The notes under the pieces are model-generated. The model was not told the DNA's origin, ran no database searches, and saw only the letters and a list, made by a program, of their open reading frames with translations. Shown one piece after another: positions 32,620-44,048 of a stretch of 64,000 nucleotides of DNA (positions are counted from its first letter, which is position 1; each line of letters begins with the position of its first letter). Origin of the DNA: Pseudoips prasinana (taxonomy: Eukaryota > Arthropoda > Insecta > Lepidoptera > Nolidae); NCBI GenBank assembly GCA_951640165.1, contig OX621246.1:8643001-8707000 (forward strand), written 5' to 3'. The position numbers were made by a program, and so were the translations under genes.

Positions 32620-32860
32620 GTACTTGTGTACACGCGTTAGAAGTTATACTTCTCAATATACAACTTGAACATAGTTATCAATTTTCATACCACCTAGAAC
32701 TAACTTCATGCTGTTAAATTTTTTGGTGTCGGTGTGTGCGCGCATCGTAAAAATTCACTCTCATCATTTTTCTCCATCGCACCAAAAGAAGTATAACTTC
32801 AAAAAGACTGACAAATGCGATAGGAATTCGTACTCCGTGTGTATACTTCCTTTACTTCTA
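32620..32860 (+). repeat. REP-4 copy
   Basis: Matches 44893-45092 in inverted orientation. The palindrome agaagttatacttct lies near 32638, and gaagtataacttc near 32787. The interior carries ttttggtgtcggtgtgtgcg and actctcatcatttttctcca. About 165 bp separates the two palindromic words. Class unknown. Confidence 0.65.
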
Positions 32861-33151
32861 AACACAGACAGTTATGGTCAATGCACTGCTCAATACCTAC
32901 GCTCCAACTAGTCAAGCTGTAGCCCTGCTTAATGGCCGTATTGCCAGTGAACCAGATGCTGATATTTTTAAATAATTATGTAAAACAAAACTATGTGCTT
33001 TTGTAAATTTTATTTAATGATTTGTAATTCATTCTTAATATCCTATATAATAGATAATAATAATGTTTGATGTACCTTAATGTTGTAGTTAACTACACGA
33101 TTTGGTTGCAAAAATGTAAGTGTAGTGAACATTTGTTTCATAATTAAAACG

Positions 33152-33400
33152 ACGGTCACCGTAGCCTAGTTGGTAGTGCTCCTGCCTACGAAGCTGGTGG
33201 TCCTGGGTTCGAATCCCGTTAAGTGCAAATATTTGTGTGATGAGCACGAATATTTGTTTCTGTGTCATGGATATAAGTATTTGTCTATCTATATAAGTAT
33301 GTATATTGTCGCCACGGTACCCATAGTACAAGCTTTGCTTAGTTTGGTGCTAGGATGATCTGTGTGACATTGTCCCTAGATATATATTATTATAATTAAA
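33152..33400 (+). mobile_element. SINE-A, near full length
   Basis: tRNA-like head with A box tagcctagttggtagtgc and B box gggttcgaatcccg. The body follows (gatgagcacgaatatttgtt) and the tail (tagtacaagctttgcttagt) ends in an AT-rich stretch. Same subfamily as 47009 and 48291. Confidence 0.85.
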
Positions 33401-33809
33401 TAGTCGTCATTAATGTACTAATAAAAACTCTTTGCGATTATTTTAACCAATTATTTTGTTGTAATATTTTTGTAAACATTAATCAATTGTGATTATCTCA
33501 AACATTTTGCGACCTAAACCTAGGAGATAAGAATGTGGATTGACACTTTTAACCACGAGTGAAAGCGACGAGATATAAATTATAGTGAATCTGAAAGTGT
33601 CAATGTAGTAGCTTGTTCAGAAATCGTTGCTCAAATTTAATAAAAGCAGCCACGTGCCATAGGAATTATGACGCCGTGTACTTTTCTTTCCTTAGAGATA
33701 TATACAGTATTCATTAATATACTAATAAAAAACTCGTTGCGATGACTTTAACAATGTATTTATTTATTCATATATTTGAAAAAAAAATAATAAAATCTTA
33801 AAGGTTATC
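33401..33809. other. No gene recognised
   Basis: The piece at about 33650-33695 (ataggaattatgacgccgtg) resembles the outer end of REP-4. Otherwise no motif. Confidence 0.35.
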
Positions 33810-34006
33810 TTTTTTTAAAAGACAACGCCCGCACTAAGTAATCTAATCGCTGTGTCGCGGGGTACTTTATACACATAGACGGAAACAAATTACATCCAGA
33901 CTCAGAACAACCATTTATGGGTCACACAAATAGTTGTCGGGCGCGGGACTCGAACCCGCGACACGAATCGGTAAGCTCTCTTAGCCGCTGCGCCACACGT
34001 GCAGTC
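33810..34006 (-). mobile_element. SINE-B copy
   Basis: On the minus strand the A box is tggcgcagcggctaagaga and the B box gcgggttcgagtcccgc. The body is complete, to gcgggcgttgtcttttaaaa. A well-preserved copy. Confidence 0.85.
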
Positions 34007-34789
34007 TCATATCATTATTTCAGATACTTTTCGATACAATCTTGGGTGAGATGTGGATTCATACTTTTAGTTGCGGCTCCGAGCAAACGAGGTTTAAAAA
34101 AAGAAAAACTTCTTGGGAATGCAAATTAAGGCCTATGCCATTGTACGCTACTTGAACTAGTACCATAATCATTTCAGCCCTTTCCTTGGTGAGCTTACCA
34201 TAAAGCAAAGTAAAAATGTTATGTTATTTTTTTTTATTAACTAAAATATTAGTCGAATAAGTTGGTATACAAGTATACAGCTCAACTAACTCACATTGGG
34301 CATAATAAACAAAAACTAGCTAAAAAAAATATCTAGATTAGAATGACTCTTATTTCATTCACTTTTTACTTGAAACGAATTATGAAACCTACTTTTATTT
34401 TTACATAATTTAATTTGTTGATATGTTTATTAATAAATCCTCAAAATATCCTCATAGTTTCCCAATCAGCATTAATTAAGAACACAAGAAAAATAAGATA
34501 ATCTGTTTCGACTTGCTTACTTTAATTTTAGTGTCATCTCGTTTAGTTTTATTTTTGTAGAGCCCTTGTGATGGAAGCGATACGGAGCGTCATCTTTCCA
34601 AATTCTTTAAAATAAGAGACAGCCGTGGATCTGTTGATTGAAAGTTTGGGATGATAATTATAGTAAATATTTTATACTTTTGATATTTTGTGCTAGTTAA
34701 ATATAACAGTACAATAATGCAATTAATTACCGAGTTTCAAACGAAAATAGAGTACCATAGTCTACATATTATTGTTGTCTGCTTAATCA
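34007..34789. other. No gene recognised
   Basis: AT-rich; no motif. Confidence 0.4.
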
Positions 34790-34994
34790 TCATTACAGCT
34801 AAATAAGTCCACTGCTGGACAAGCCTCCCTCAAGAATCGTCTTGGCAGGCGGGTTGGCGATCGCAGTAAGATAGTCATAGTAATCAGAAGGAAGCTGCTG
34901 CCCTTCCTCAGGTAGATATTCCCTCGGGTCGACTTCTACGCCCCCCACGGGATGAGATGGGGTGATGATATTCTGATTCTGATATTTGTCGCCG
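34790..34994 (-). mobile_element. SINE-D copy
   Basis: On the minus strand it runs accccatctcatcccgtggg, cgtagaagtcgacccgaggg, actgcgatcgccaacccgcc and ends ggcttgtccagcagtggact, then taatgatg. It abuts the chimeric LINE/REP-1 segment and explains the second half of a 214-residue open frame (34799-35443), which is a composite of three repeats and not a gene. Confidence 0.75.
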
Positions 34995-35397
34995 TCACCA
35001 CACAGCAGTATTAATAGTAGTCTGCATAATATTTTACTAAGATTTGTTATGTACCAACACTTAAAGCAATAAATGATCATGATCATGATTATGCTCTCGT
35101 AGCCAGTTACTCTCCCCGGTTCATAAGTGATCGGCGAGGTTAGGCACCTAAGAGCGCGGTCAGTGTATAGATGGGTGACCGCCAAAGTGGTTAAATTTCT
35201 GTGCACCTCCGTACTTCGGAACGTTAAGCTACACTTTAAAAATAGCGGCAGCCCCATCAACACCCATATCGTGTTATTGTATGGTATGCGCAAGCTACTG
35301 TATACCCTCTGCATAAAGTTTACCCACAGACTGCTCGTGTATAAGGATTGGCAGTAGGCGTTGAAAAGCGTCATCTTAACCTTTGATTTGATTTGAA
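34995..35397 (-). repeat. Chimeric LINE/REP-1 segment, right copy
   Basis: Inverted partner of 31107-31500, with the same LINE-to-REP-1 joint (near 35240). Here the LINE part is continuous with the reverse transcriptase region upstream (to 36040). On the other side the sequence passes into SINE-D instead of resuming the LINE. Confidence 0.75.
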
Positions 35398-36040
35398 TAA
35401 ACCAGAGCCGTACAGCGCGGAAACCTGTGGGCCAACATCCCAATGAACAGCCAGCGACCTACGCTCACGTTCTACATCGACGTTATCTTTTAGATCGTCT
35501 GAGACCCAGTGATCCAGATATTTAATAGCATAGGCTAAAAAGAGATCTGCCACACAGCCTAACGGGTGAAATTATACCATAGCATTTACTGCTATATAAA
35601 TCATCAATTGGTTCTTTGATGCATTATATTTAAGCCCATGGGTCTCTGCGCACGATTCACACAGTTTAACAAGTTACCTTAATGCCCTGATTGAAGGGCT
35701 TAACAGAACCATGTCGTCTGCGTAATTTATATTATTAATGCACACCCCATCAATATGACAGCCGAACCCAGTTCTGTTAAGCTCATCGATCAGATTATTT
35801 ATTTACAGATTAAACAGAGTGGGTGATGAAAGCCATCCCTGCCCCACCCCACATTCCAGCCTGTACTCAGCTGAAAAATAGTTAGACTTTTTAACACGAT
35901 TCTGTTGATTAGCGTACCAAAATTTAAATAAATTTATTAATTCCCGGGACACATCCGTCTCATGCTGCAGTTTGCTCCATAGTACATTATATGATACTAG
36001 GTCAAACGCTTTTGACAAATCTGGGTTACACTTCTTTTTT
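35398..36040 (-). pseudogene. CR1-like LINE reverse transcriptase fragment
   Basis: One minus-strand frame shows reverse transcriptase motifs in order: DLSKAFDLV (catalytic Asp), GVGQGWLSSPTLFNL, and NYADDMVLLS at 35724-35713 (catalytic Asp pair). Later comes DNVDVERERRSLAV, which joins to the C-terminal family seen at 4525. Stops interrupt after LFNL, after SIRALR and after VNAMV. The endonuclease half is absent. It was once the polymerase of a non-LTR element and is now dead. Confidence 0.85.
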
Positions 36041-36175
36041 TGAATTTGCGTATTACTTAGATTGTCTCTATCCAGTCTTTCTTGCTGTATAATACTATAA
36101 GGTGGTCATCAGCTCATATGGCAAAAAAGGACACGCTATGCTCTACCGCTTTTAAAGACGTGAAAAGAAGATAAA

Positions 36176-36530
36176 AATTGTATGCTGCTCCGGTGCCCCC
36201 CTTTTACGCCATGTCCCAGATTGTTGGGACACGTACCCTGGCAGGGCTCTGGATTGCCCTCGCCTATTACCTACTTCTGCCAGTCCGGCAAAGCGACTGT
36301 GCCTGGAGCGGGATCGGCTCGTTCTCGATCTCGCTCGGCGGCCTCCTTCTGAAGCAAGACAGCCTCACAGAGGGAGACCACGGCGTCCCATTTGGGAAAG
36401 TCACCCGCCAGCATCGCGCCTACGATCGCTGGTGGGGACAGATCCTGTCCGAACTCTGCGACCAGGACTCGCCTCTCGCCTCCCAGGCCGGTCACTCCTG
36501 CAGCGTATGTTGGGCGTGACCGCCATTTTG
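36176..36530 (-). pseudogene. R1-clade LINE C-terminus and 3' UTR
   Basis: The minus-strand frame 36495-36271 reads RRVLVAEFGQDLSPPAIVGA, then DAVVSLCEAVLLQKEAAERD, stopping at 36271. 'DLS..A.V..ML......W.A...F/LCE.V...KE.AER' is the C-terminal pattern of R1-type elements. The GC-rich 3' UTR follows (to 36176) and matches the copies at 16695-16975 and 50425-50680. Its poly-A end is lost here. Confidence 0.75.
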
Positions 36531-38189
36531 ACGAAATTTACTTTTTAATGAAGCACTACTCTTTTTTTTCTTGATTGACATTTACGACCCCATTTTTTGT
36601 ACTAAATAAATCAGTTTTTGTATCATAATAAAGCACTGTTAATAAACGCGTCACCGTAAATGATACAAATGCTTAACATTTAAGTTATCGGATGGGAATT
36701 AGGTTTATTCAGAACAAACATAAAAAATATTGTTTTCTTTTGTTTTATGGCTCTCCTGTAAGATCAGGTTTTGGTGCTTACTCCTTTTAAGCCCCAAGAT
36801 ATCCATGTTAAGCCGAACTTTTGTTTATGGTTCATAATAGTAGAGTCAAGAAGTACTATCGCTTCAATAGCGAGTCATTCAAGACTTTTTTGTTAAGGCC
36901 CTTATGTCTTTTTCTATCAACATCTAAATTTAATTAAAGAACATAAATTCTAGATTTAAATTGTTCAAATATCATCGCGAATTTAAAAATATGTTAAATT
37001 AATCACGTTTATAAAAATTAAAATTTATTCCCTCAGATTTCGAAGTTCTTTTGATCGTGAAGAACGTTTGTGTTAAGTCTTGTTGCGTGTGTATATTTTT
37101 ACTATTATTTTGTTTTCAGCGTGACATTAATGGTCTATCAACATGTTGGTAGCACGTCATATGTTTCATTGTGGACAGGAGATCGTGGAAATATGCAACA
37201 ATCGTCTTTTTAGAGTCGTATAAATCGTCATCTTTCAACTGGAATTATATTGGACGCGGATAAAACGTTGAGTCATGTTCAAAATGTTTGTCTTTTCGTC
37301 TTCACAACCTTCATTCAAGACGAAGTTTTGTTTTATATTTATTGTTGTATTTAAAACAGTCATTCTTGGAAATTAATTTTTGTATCACTGTAGATTCGTA
37401 TAATTACTAAGCCACTGCAGGAGAAAGCTGAATTAAACTGAAACTAGCTATCCACATGCCAACGAAAATTATCGGTATCACTAAAAGGCAGCAACAATTG
37501 CTACGACCGCGACGCATTAAAGATATGGCGGTAAAGAATCCGATTTATATTAGCAATTATGAAACATTCGGATCTTTTATTTATGTATTTTTTTCTGGTC
37601 TTTGTCATATTTTTCGTGATAACTTTACATGATTGGTTAACTTTTAAATAGAGAAAAAAATATTAAAGAATGCTCTTTAAAAAGGTAAAGGAAACTATTA
37701 CGATATCAAAATGTGTTTCATCATCATGTCAGCCAAAGTACGTTCACTGCTGGACTGTCTGTTGCTCTGACCACCGGCTGACTAGGATGTGAAAGAAAAT
37801 AAAGACATAACGTGGAGTAATGATAAAATATATGGGTAGTATTTAACTGCAAATCAAAAGTGTTCCATTTCTATTACAAATATACCATGTCCTAATTTGG
37901 ATTTAGAATATCGTGTGCACTAAGTTTGTGAATGCAAAATATCAGTAAACCTCTATGGTGCCAAATTTATCATACAACTTTTTTAATTGGTTAAAAACTT
38001 AGACTCAGAACCTTTTTGGTGTACTTTTTTAAATTGTTTTGCGCAATATTACTGTTCTACGACACTCATCCTGTAGCAAAGTTAATTTTAGTTTTTCTTA
38101 ATTATACCTAAGTATTATTTGTTATAATTTAAAGATTCTCCTGTAAGTAACATATCATAATATAGTAAATAATACCTAAACTAAGATAA
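36531..38189. other. No gene recognised
   Basis: Long AT-rich stretch. A short SINE-D/RTE-tail scrap lies at about 37718-37765 (catcatcatgtcagccaaag; cactgctggact). No gene seen. Confidence 0.45.
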
Positions 38190-38410
38190 AAGTATTTATG
38201 ATAAGATTTTTTTCGCATTTAGTCATTTCCTCGCTGAGGTGTGATGAAAAGTTACGTGTTGCACTCGAGTGCAAAGATTTTTCACCTTGTGCTCTTTTGA
38301 TTTCCTTGTTAATGCTCACGATTATAATTTTAATTTTAGAATCCTTCGTTTGCTCGGTTATCAAAATTGAGCACGTGGTTAAAATACAACTTTGCACTCT
38401 TGTATAACAA
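38190..38410. repeat. REP with central 16-bp palindrome
   Basis: Contains the perfect palindrome ttgcactcgagtgcaa (38259-38274), followed by tcaccttgtgctcttttgat and gctcggttatcaaaattgag. I recognise the wording as a recurrent lepidopteran repeat but see no other copy here. Frames on both strands (38198-38407 +, 38176-38424 -) are by-products. Confidence 0.4.
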
Positions 38411-38949
38411 ATAACTATTACCATAAAATAGAAGTTAATTACAAAGTATTTGTTTTAAATACATTGTATTTGTCAGGCCTAGGTTATCCTGTGTTTCAGA
38501 AAAGTATAAAATTAAAGACTGAAACTAAATTCCAGTCAAACACGGAGTCTAAATTACAGACTCCCGAAATAAGATGAAGATTAAAATAAAGTCGGTTTAA
38601 AAAGATATCTAATGAATGACTCTAGGCGATTATAAATATTCGATGGAGCTCTGAGAAAGTTAAAACATGACGAAGCTACAGGCTGTTAATTTTGTATAAT
38701 TTATGACGAACAAACAACACATCTCCAGAAAAAGCTATTTATGCTTTGTTATGTCGTCACAATTCGTTGTTTTTATAATGGTGGACGGAGTGTAATAGGT
38801 ATCTTGGAGACACGGGCCAGACAACAAGGTGATTTTGTCAATGAGTTTATTTCTGAAGGGATATTGACGTCATAATAAACTATATAAGTAGATGTACCTT
38901 GTCTGAACAGAATTATATACATAGAAAATTCTATGCTCGTTTATTTGTA
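38411..38949. other. No gene recognised
   Basis: AT-rich; no motif. Confidence 0.4.
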
Positions 38950-39074
38950 TGTAATGGATGAGCTCCTCCCCCATTTCATCCCATGGGGGGGGGGGGGGGG
39001 GTAGAAGTCGACCCTAGGTAATATCTACCAGAGAACGGGCAGCAACTTCCTTCTGTGTACTATGACCAACGACC
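38950..39074 (+). mobile_element. SINE-D fragment with a 17-base G run
   Basis: The sequence cccatttcatcccat precedes G17 (38985-39001). Then come tagaagtcgaccctaggtaa and agaacgggcagcaacttcct. The G run lies where other copies read about 4-7 G bases, so it has expanded. The RTE-like tail is missing. Confidence 0.65.
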
Positions 39075-39265
39075 GCAGTGACTAAGTTGATAGTAAACCT
39101 GATTTATGATCTAAAGGTTGCGGGTTCGTTTTGTTCAAATATTTGTCAGAGTATCTATGTATATTTTTACCAAAAAGTATATAAGTATATCTATCCGTTG
39201 TCTAGTATCCGTAGTAAGCATTGCTTAGTTTGGTCTAGATGGCGCTGTTTGATGTGTCCTGGATA
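39075..39265 (+). mobile_element. SINE-A copy
   Basis: Decayed head (gtgactaagttgatagtaaa), B-box-like gcgggttcg, then ttcaaatatttgtcagagta, tctatccgttgtctagtatc and attgcttagtttggtctaga. Confidence 0.65.
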
Positions 39266-39327
39266 TGTTTTTATTTATTGATGCTGCGTCCTGTGATGTT
39301 AAAGTCCCAAATTGTAACACACGCACA

Positions 39328-39570
39328 GGGGCTCTACCGGCTAAGTCGCCGAACATCGATTTCTTAAATGGCGTTTTAATAAATAAAGGTTAAAAATGAC
39401 ATAATCAATCGTTAAATCGGCTTCCACGGTGACAATCGATTCCTGACCATTTATGACGTCACATGTGCTCATGGAAGCCGATTTAACGATTGATTAAGTC
39501 ATTTTTAACCTTAATTTATTTGAACGCCATTTAAGAAATCGATTTTCGGCGACTTAGCCGGTAGAACCCC
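39328..39570. mobile_element. Hairpin MITE with about 95-bp inverted arms
   Basis: The arms 39328-39422 and 39476-39570 match at nearly every position (outer end GGGGYTCTACCGGCTAAGTC, inner end atcggcttcca), with a centre of about 53 bp. No coding and no obvious target duplication. Confidence 0.8.
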
Positions 39571-39573
39571 AGG

Positions 39574-40085
39574 TTTATTTATTTATTTACTAGAAACAAA
39601 CAGTCTTACAAAACTCAGATACTTAAAATAGAATGTATATAATTGTAGACCTAAAGTTTATGTATTTGGCATATATGTATAGATACATATATGCTAAATA
39701 GCTCTTTTTTTACTTAAAATATAATATACAAGTACAAGTATACAAGTACAAGTACATGCCTCCCAGTTCCGAGAATTAACTTCTCGAAACTGAGAGGCAT
39801 GCACCTATACTTATAATATTTAAAAGTAATTAGATAAAATTAACAAACATACTGGAGGATTAATTAATATAATTAGTTTTAGAGCCCAGAAATATAATTT
39901 AAAGATTTTTTCTTAAGGCAATTTAAGGTTTCGTTAAAAATGTCAACATCAATAAGCTTATTGTTGTATAATCTGCAACATCTTCTAATAAAACTGTTAT
40001 TAGCGTAACAAGTTCTACTACTACGAACAACAAATAACTCTTTTTTTCGACAATTTCTTTCACGTTTAGAAGGGATGTACCTACC
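39574..40085 (-). pseudogene. LINE ORF2 C-terminus and 3' UTR
   Basis: The minus-strand frame 40085-39879 reads RYIPSKRERNCRKKELFVV, then NNSFIRRCCRLYNNKLIDVD and stops. Basic residues followed by 'R..YANNSF..R..RLYN....D.DIF...' are typical of the last 70 residues of APE-type non-LTR proteins. The 3' UTR holds a hairpin near 39755-39802 (catgcctcccagttccgaga and complement). It ends with a (TAAA)n tail at 39574-39590. It could be the same family as the endonuclease at 63240-64000; this is untested. Confidence 0.7.
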
Positions 40086-40465
40086 ACAAATTTGTAAACA
40101 CAGTTTACAACGTAGGTATGTGCGGTAGCTTCATTCTTCTTTAGGGGAACCTATAGGTGCCTAATGTTGCGAAGGCATAAGAAATATACGTGTCGTATAT
40201 GGCAAATACTGCAATAGGTAATTTTTTGGAGCGGGCGTGGAAATGCAAATACACATGTAATTTAAAAAAATAATGTTATAAATTCTACCACAAACCAAGA
40301 CTACAACTGACTAAGTTAGTATTAGTCTACTTATATGTATTGATAAAATGAGCAAAACTTGAACTGGTTACATTTTTAACTTCTTTAACCAAGGTATTTT
40401 GTCCCATACCAAAGACCCACTAACTAGCGGGTTACAGAATTAGTTTAAAAGCATCCATAAATAAA
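40086..40465. other. No gene recognised
   Basis: AT-rich; probably the decayed upstream part of the LINE, but no motif can be read. Confidence 0.35.
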
Positions 40466-40722
40466 ATTTAAATAAAAACTTGAGAGGTGTCCAGGGACAC
40501 CCGGATGGACCGAAGTTATTTCTTATTATTTATTATGTACAAAAAACCTGTATACACTCAACAAAAATAATCGTCGCGGCACCACACTGTTCAATGCGAA
40601 ATAGAAATGAAAATATCTGGCTTGCTTTCTATAAGAGAGAGAGACAGAGAAACATGCGCACGCCGCACAGCTGCAAAAAGTGTCGAGACTACTTTTCGTA
40701 AGATTTTTTTCCGTCTCTCGAC
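40466..40722 (-). repeat. REP-3 copy
   Basis: Inverted counterpart of 7085-7333, sharing the block around acacctctcaag, the cttgctttctataagagag joint and gcgcacgccgcacagctgca. Confidence 0.7.
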
Positions 40723-41224
40723 ACACCTTTCCAATTTGAAAAAGTGTTATGTATATATACATGAGTGGGAGAATTAGAAGAACAGTTTGTTCTTAATACA
40801 ACCGACTTCAACTTTATAAATCCGACGTCCATAATGAGATTAGAAATAAAAATTATACCATCTAAGGATTAGTAAAATCGGTTCACAGATAACGAATAAG
40901 TATCTATTAAAGATAATTAAAATAAAACATAGAGTCGAGTTGATAGCCTTTTTGAAGTCAGTAAGTCGACAGGAAATAGTTAATTAGCAGATTTCTTTTG
41001 TCATTGTAACGTCTCTAGTTCTCTACCCACGTATTGGTCACTATTACGAAACTCGTCCGAAGTCCGATTTTTAATGATAACCAATTTGTATATGTGGAAT
41101 ATTTAAAATGTTGTTGGACAAACAAAAATTTAACGGTAAGGAGTGACAGCTAAATTAGTTTGGTTTCGCGTGGAATATAATCAGGGAGCGGCTATACCGT
41201 AATTTTGTAGATAAGATGTCGTAC
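40723..41224. other. No gene recognised
   Basis: AT-rich; no motif. Confidence 0.4.
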
Positions 41225-41425
41225 GTACTTATTTATCGTATGGGCAGTGGTTACCCTAGTGTCAGAGTTGTTCAAGCCGCCCAGTAGGCCTCTGACATGG
41301 TTTAATGACTGTTGTTTAACAACTACAACCGGGACCGACAGCTTAACGTGCTCTCCGAAGCACGGAGACGATCAGAAATTAAACTACTTTGGCGGTCACC
41401 CATCTATGGACTGATGTCGTAGTAG
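41225..41425 (+). repeat. REP-1 copy
   Basis: The sequence tatcgtatgggcagtggtta starts it, followed by gtaggcctctgacatggttt, gtgctctccgaagcacggag and ggcggtcacccatctatgga. Well preserved. Confidence 0.75.
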
Positions 41426-41537
41426 CTGGAAGAATATTGTGGTACGAATACATATTTTTGGAATATTTAAAGTATTTAAAGTATAAATGGGCCAAACTAA
41501 AGCCCAGGGCATATTTTATTATTATTATTTTATATAT

Positions 41538-41735
41538 ACACGTGTGGCGCAGCGGCTAAGACAGTCGCCTCGCCGCTTCGTGTCGCGGGTTCGAGGCCGC
41601 GCCGGGCAACTATTTGCGTGACCCATAAATAGTTGTTTTGAGACTGGATGTAATTTGTGTCCATCTATTATATGTTTGTAGTTATGATTAGTATTAAATT
41701 AACTAATGCGAGCGTTCTTTTAAAAAAAATATATA
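41538..41735 (+). mobile_element. SINE-B copy
   Basis: A box gtggcgcagcggctaagac and B box gcgggttcgagg. The body contains gttttgagactggatgtaat and the end aatgcgagcgttcttttaaa. Confidence 0.85.
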
Positions 41736-41844
41736 TCCCAAAAATATTCGAACCTCAATATTCTAAAATAATTTATACCTGATTATAACTGTGCTAAGTA
41801 TCATAATTGTAAATTGTTTTTCGTGTTATTCATATTATTATTTC

Positions 41845-41975
41845 AAGTGATAGACATGGTTAAGCACTTAGAAACGCGGTCAGTCTATAGTTGGTTTGCA
41901 ACCGTGTAGAAGATGCTTAAGTCATGTTATAAACCTACTGGTTGGCTTGAAAAACTGTGGCACTAGAATAACCGC
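41845..41975 (-). repeat. REP-1 fragment
   Basis: Antisense REP-1 words: gcggtcagtctatagttggt, ctactggttggcttgaaaaa and cactagaataaccgctgccc. Confidence 0.55.
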
Positions 41976-42035
41976 TGCCCACACGAATCTGTCTTTGAGA
42001 CACCTACCTACCATCGACGCAGACACTTAATTTCA

Positions 42036-42700
42036 TAAAACCATCTCCTAAGGTTTAGAGTTCCATCACGTATACCTCGTAATCCGATTACACCTCTATG
42101 CCCACCCCTGCGTCGAACAGTGCTTGGAGCCAACTCACCCATTTGCAGAATGTGTAAAATTGTAAATAGCTGCAGCGACTTGATAGACATCAATTATGAT
42201 GCAATTTCCACATTCTACAGAGTTACAAAACAACATCTTTCGAATAATAATAATATATTGTAAAGTTATAGAGTTAAGTATTGTTTCCGTGTACCATTAG
42301 AGCCATGACACGTAAAGCGATTTGTTATATATACTTTTATATGTTGTAATTAATTCTAGTATTATTTAATGCAATGCAATTTTATTATTATGTACTTAAT
42401 TTGAACCTTACCAAATTTTATAAATTGTTAATAATTTTTCGTTTAAATTCTTACTTTAATATTTTAATTTTATGTCATTCACTCACCATTTAATTTCACT
42501 TTAATCTTTAAGTTCGATAATTTATAATTTTATTTTTAATTAATGTAATTCATACACACCAACCTTTAATTTCGCATGTGGTGTTAAACTGTAACTGAAT
42601 GCTACACAAGAAAATGTATTGTGTAAGTTAAGATATACTAAACTAAAATTTAATGTGTAAGCAATTGTTGGTTAACCTAATAAACAAAAAAAAACAATAA
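42036..42700 (+). pseudogene. LINE ORF2 C-terminus with 3' UTR
   Basis: The frame 42036-42263 reads LRFRVPSRIPRNPITPLCPP, then LRRTVLGANSPICRMCKIVN and INYDAISTFYRV, stopping at 42261. The pattern 'F..P..R..R......P..RT..G.NSPI.RMC...N' is the closing part of jockey-like or related non-LTR proteins. About 430 bp of AT-rich 3' UTR follows, with an AATAAA-rich, A-rich end at about 42680-42712. The rest of the element is missing. Confidence 0.65.
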
Positions 42701-43844
42701 ATAAAACTGTTAAATAAAATTATACACAATAACTATATCAATTTGCTATTTAGCTAATATTACTTCATTTGACAAAGAGCTACAATATTTTTCAATACGC
42801 AATGCCTGGAGGTACGCGCTGACAGATTTAGGAGACCCACAAGCGAAACTTTAAAGCTTTTACTGCGATCTAAACATATTTATGCGCCGTTCATAACGAA
42901 AGAGCCCATTGGAAAGCAAAATTGTAAAAGCGATATCGTAATTCTTTTAAATAGGTCAGTAATGATATTTGGGTTATGGGATAAATGTGGAAAGATATTT
43001 CTCTGAGAACAGTTTGTATTTTTCTTTAAGGAATTTTAAAACGGAGCGGTTTAGATGGGATCCCTGAATTGACGGGCCGGTTGTCGTGGTCGGTAGATAC
43101 TTATAAAATAGATAAAAGACGTGTGGCACTCGGAGACTGCCGCGGTAAAGCTATTGCTTAGCATTTTTTATCAACTTATGCAATTATAATTATTTATTTA
43201 TTTTATAATACTGCATTTGTGATAATAATAATAATAAAATGAATGTATATAGAGTACTAACTCATTTTCTTTCACTATTTTTTCGTGACTTTCTTCATTA
43301 ATAAATGCACTTTGTTTATTCATATTTAAAACACTTTGTACACAAATTATACGAGTACAGATATTCACTGTTGTACGTAGATGATAAATACCTATACACC
43401 TATATACTTTCTCACAAATAGCTGATTACGGTAGTTTTCCAATACAACCAATGCCACCTAAAGGCGGGTTGCTGAACTAAAGAGACAAGCGTGATATTTC
43501 AAAAAGTTATTAAAAGTTCTGGTATTTTTCGATAGATGGCGGTCGGAGTGGGGGGTGTTAGGTTTTTTTCGTTACGGAATTTCTGGATTCGGTCCCCACG
43601 CTCAAGGCCCGCGATAGAAGCTATGCAATAGCTTAAAATATAAAACCTAATAGGTTTGATTGTATAAACCTATTAGAATGAGCACTGTTTCCCGAAATAC
43701 AGGCAATAGCCTAGTTTGGGAGACAGTACTAGTACTTTTTGTAAAGTTGTGCATTCACTATTCTGTAATCATTAGTTGGTAACTATTATTCTGTTTAAAT
43801 AAACAATTTTTCTTTTACTTTTTTACTTGCTTTTCACGCCGCCG
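42701..43844. other. No gene recognised
   Basis: AT-rich. A small stem at about 43633-43675 (cctaataggttt/aaacctattag) is the only structure. Confidence 0.45.
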
Positions 43845-44048
43845 GTTTCCCACCCAGAACAGATATTTGTGTGCATGAACCTGTCTGTTTGTCCGGAGTC
43901 TGGATGTAATTATCTATATTAAGTATGCATTAATAAAAGAAAACTAGTATATGTAGTATATCAGTTATCTGGTTTCCATAGTACAACTCGGCTTAATTTG
44001 GGATCAGTTGGCCGTGTGTGAATAATGTCCCTGATATTATATTATTAA
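43845..44048 (+). mobile_element. SINE-A copy, head damaged
   Basis: From ggtttcccacccagaacaga through tgtctgtttgtccggagtct to tatcagttatctggtttcca and an ATT-rich tail. The A box is lost. Confidence 0.7.

Noticed and set aside
33152..33225. Possible true tRNA gene at the SINE head
   Set aside because: A and B boxes are present, but the acceptor stem does not pair and the sequence continues into the SINE body; the same head recurs at 47009 and 48549.
34799..35443. 214-residue open frame, the longest in the window
   Set aside because: It is a read-through of three repeats in tandem (CR1-like LINE, REP-1, SINE-D), not a gene.
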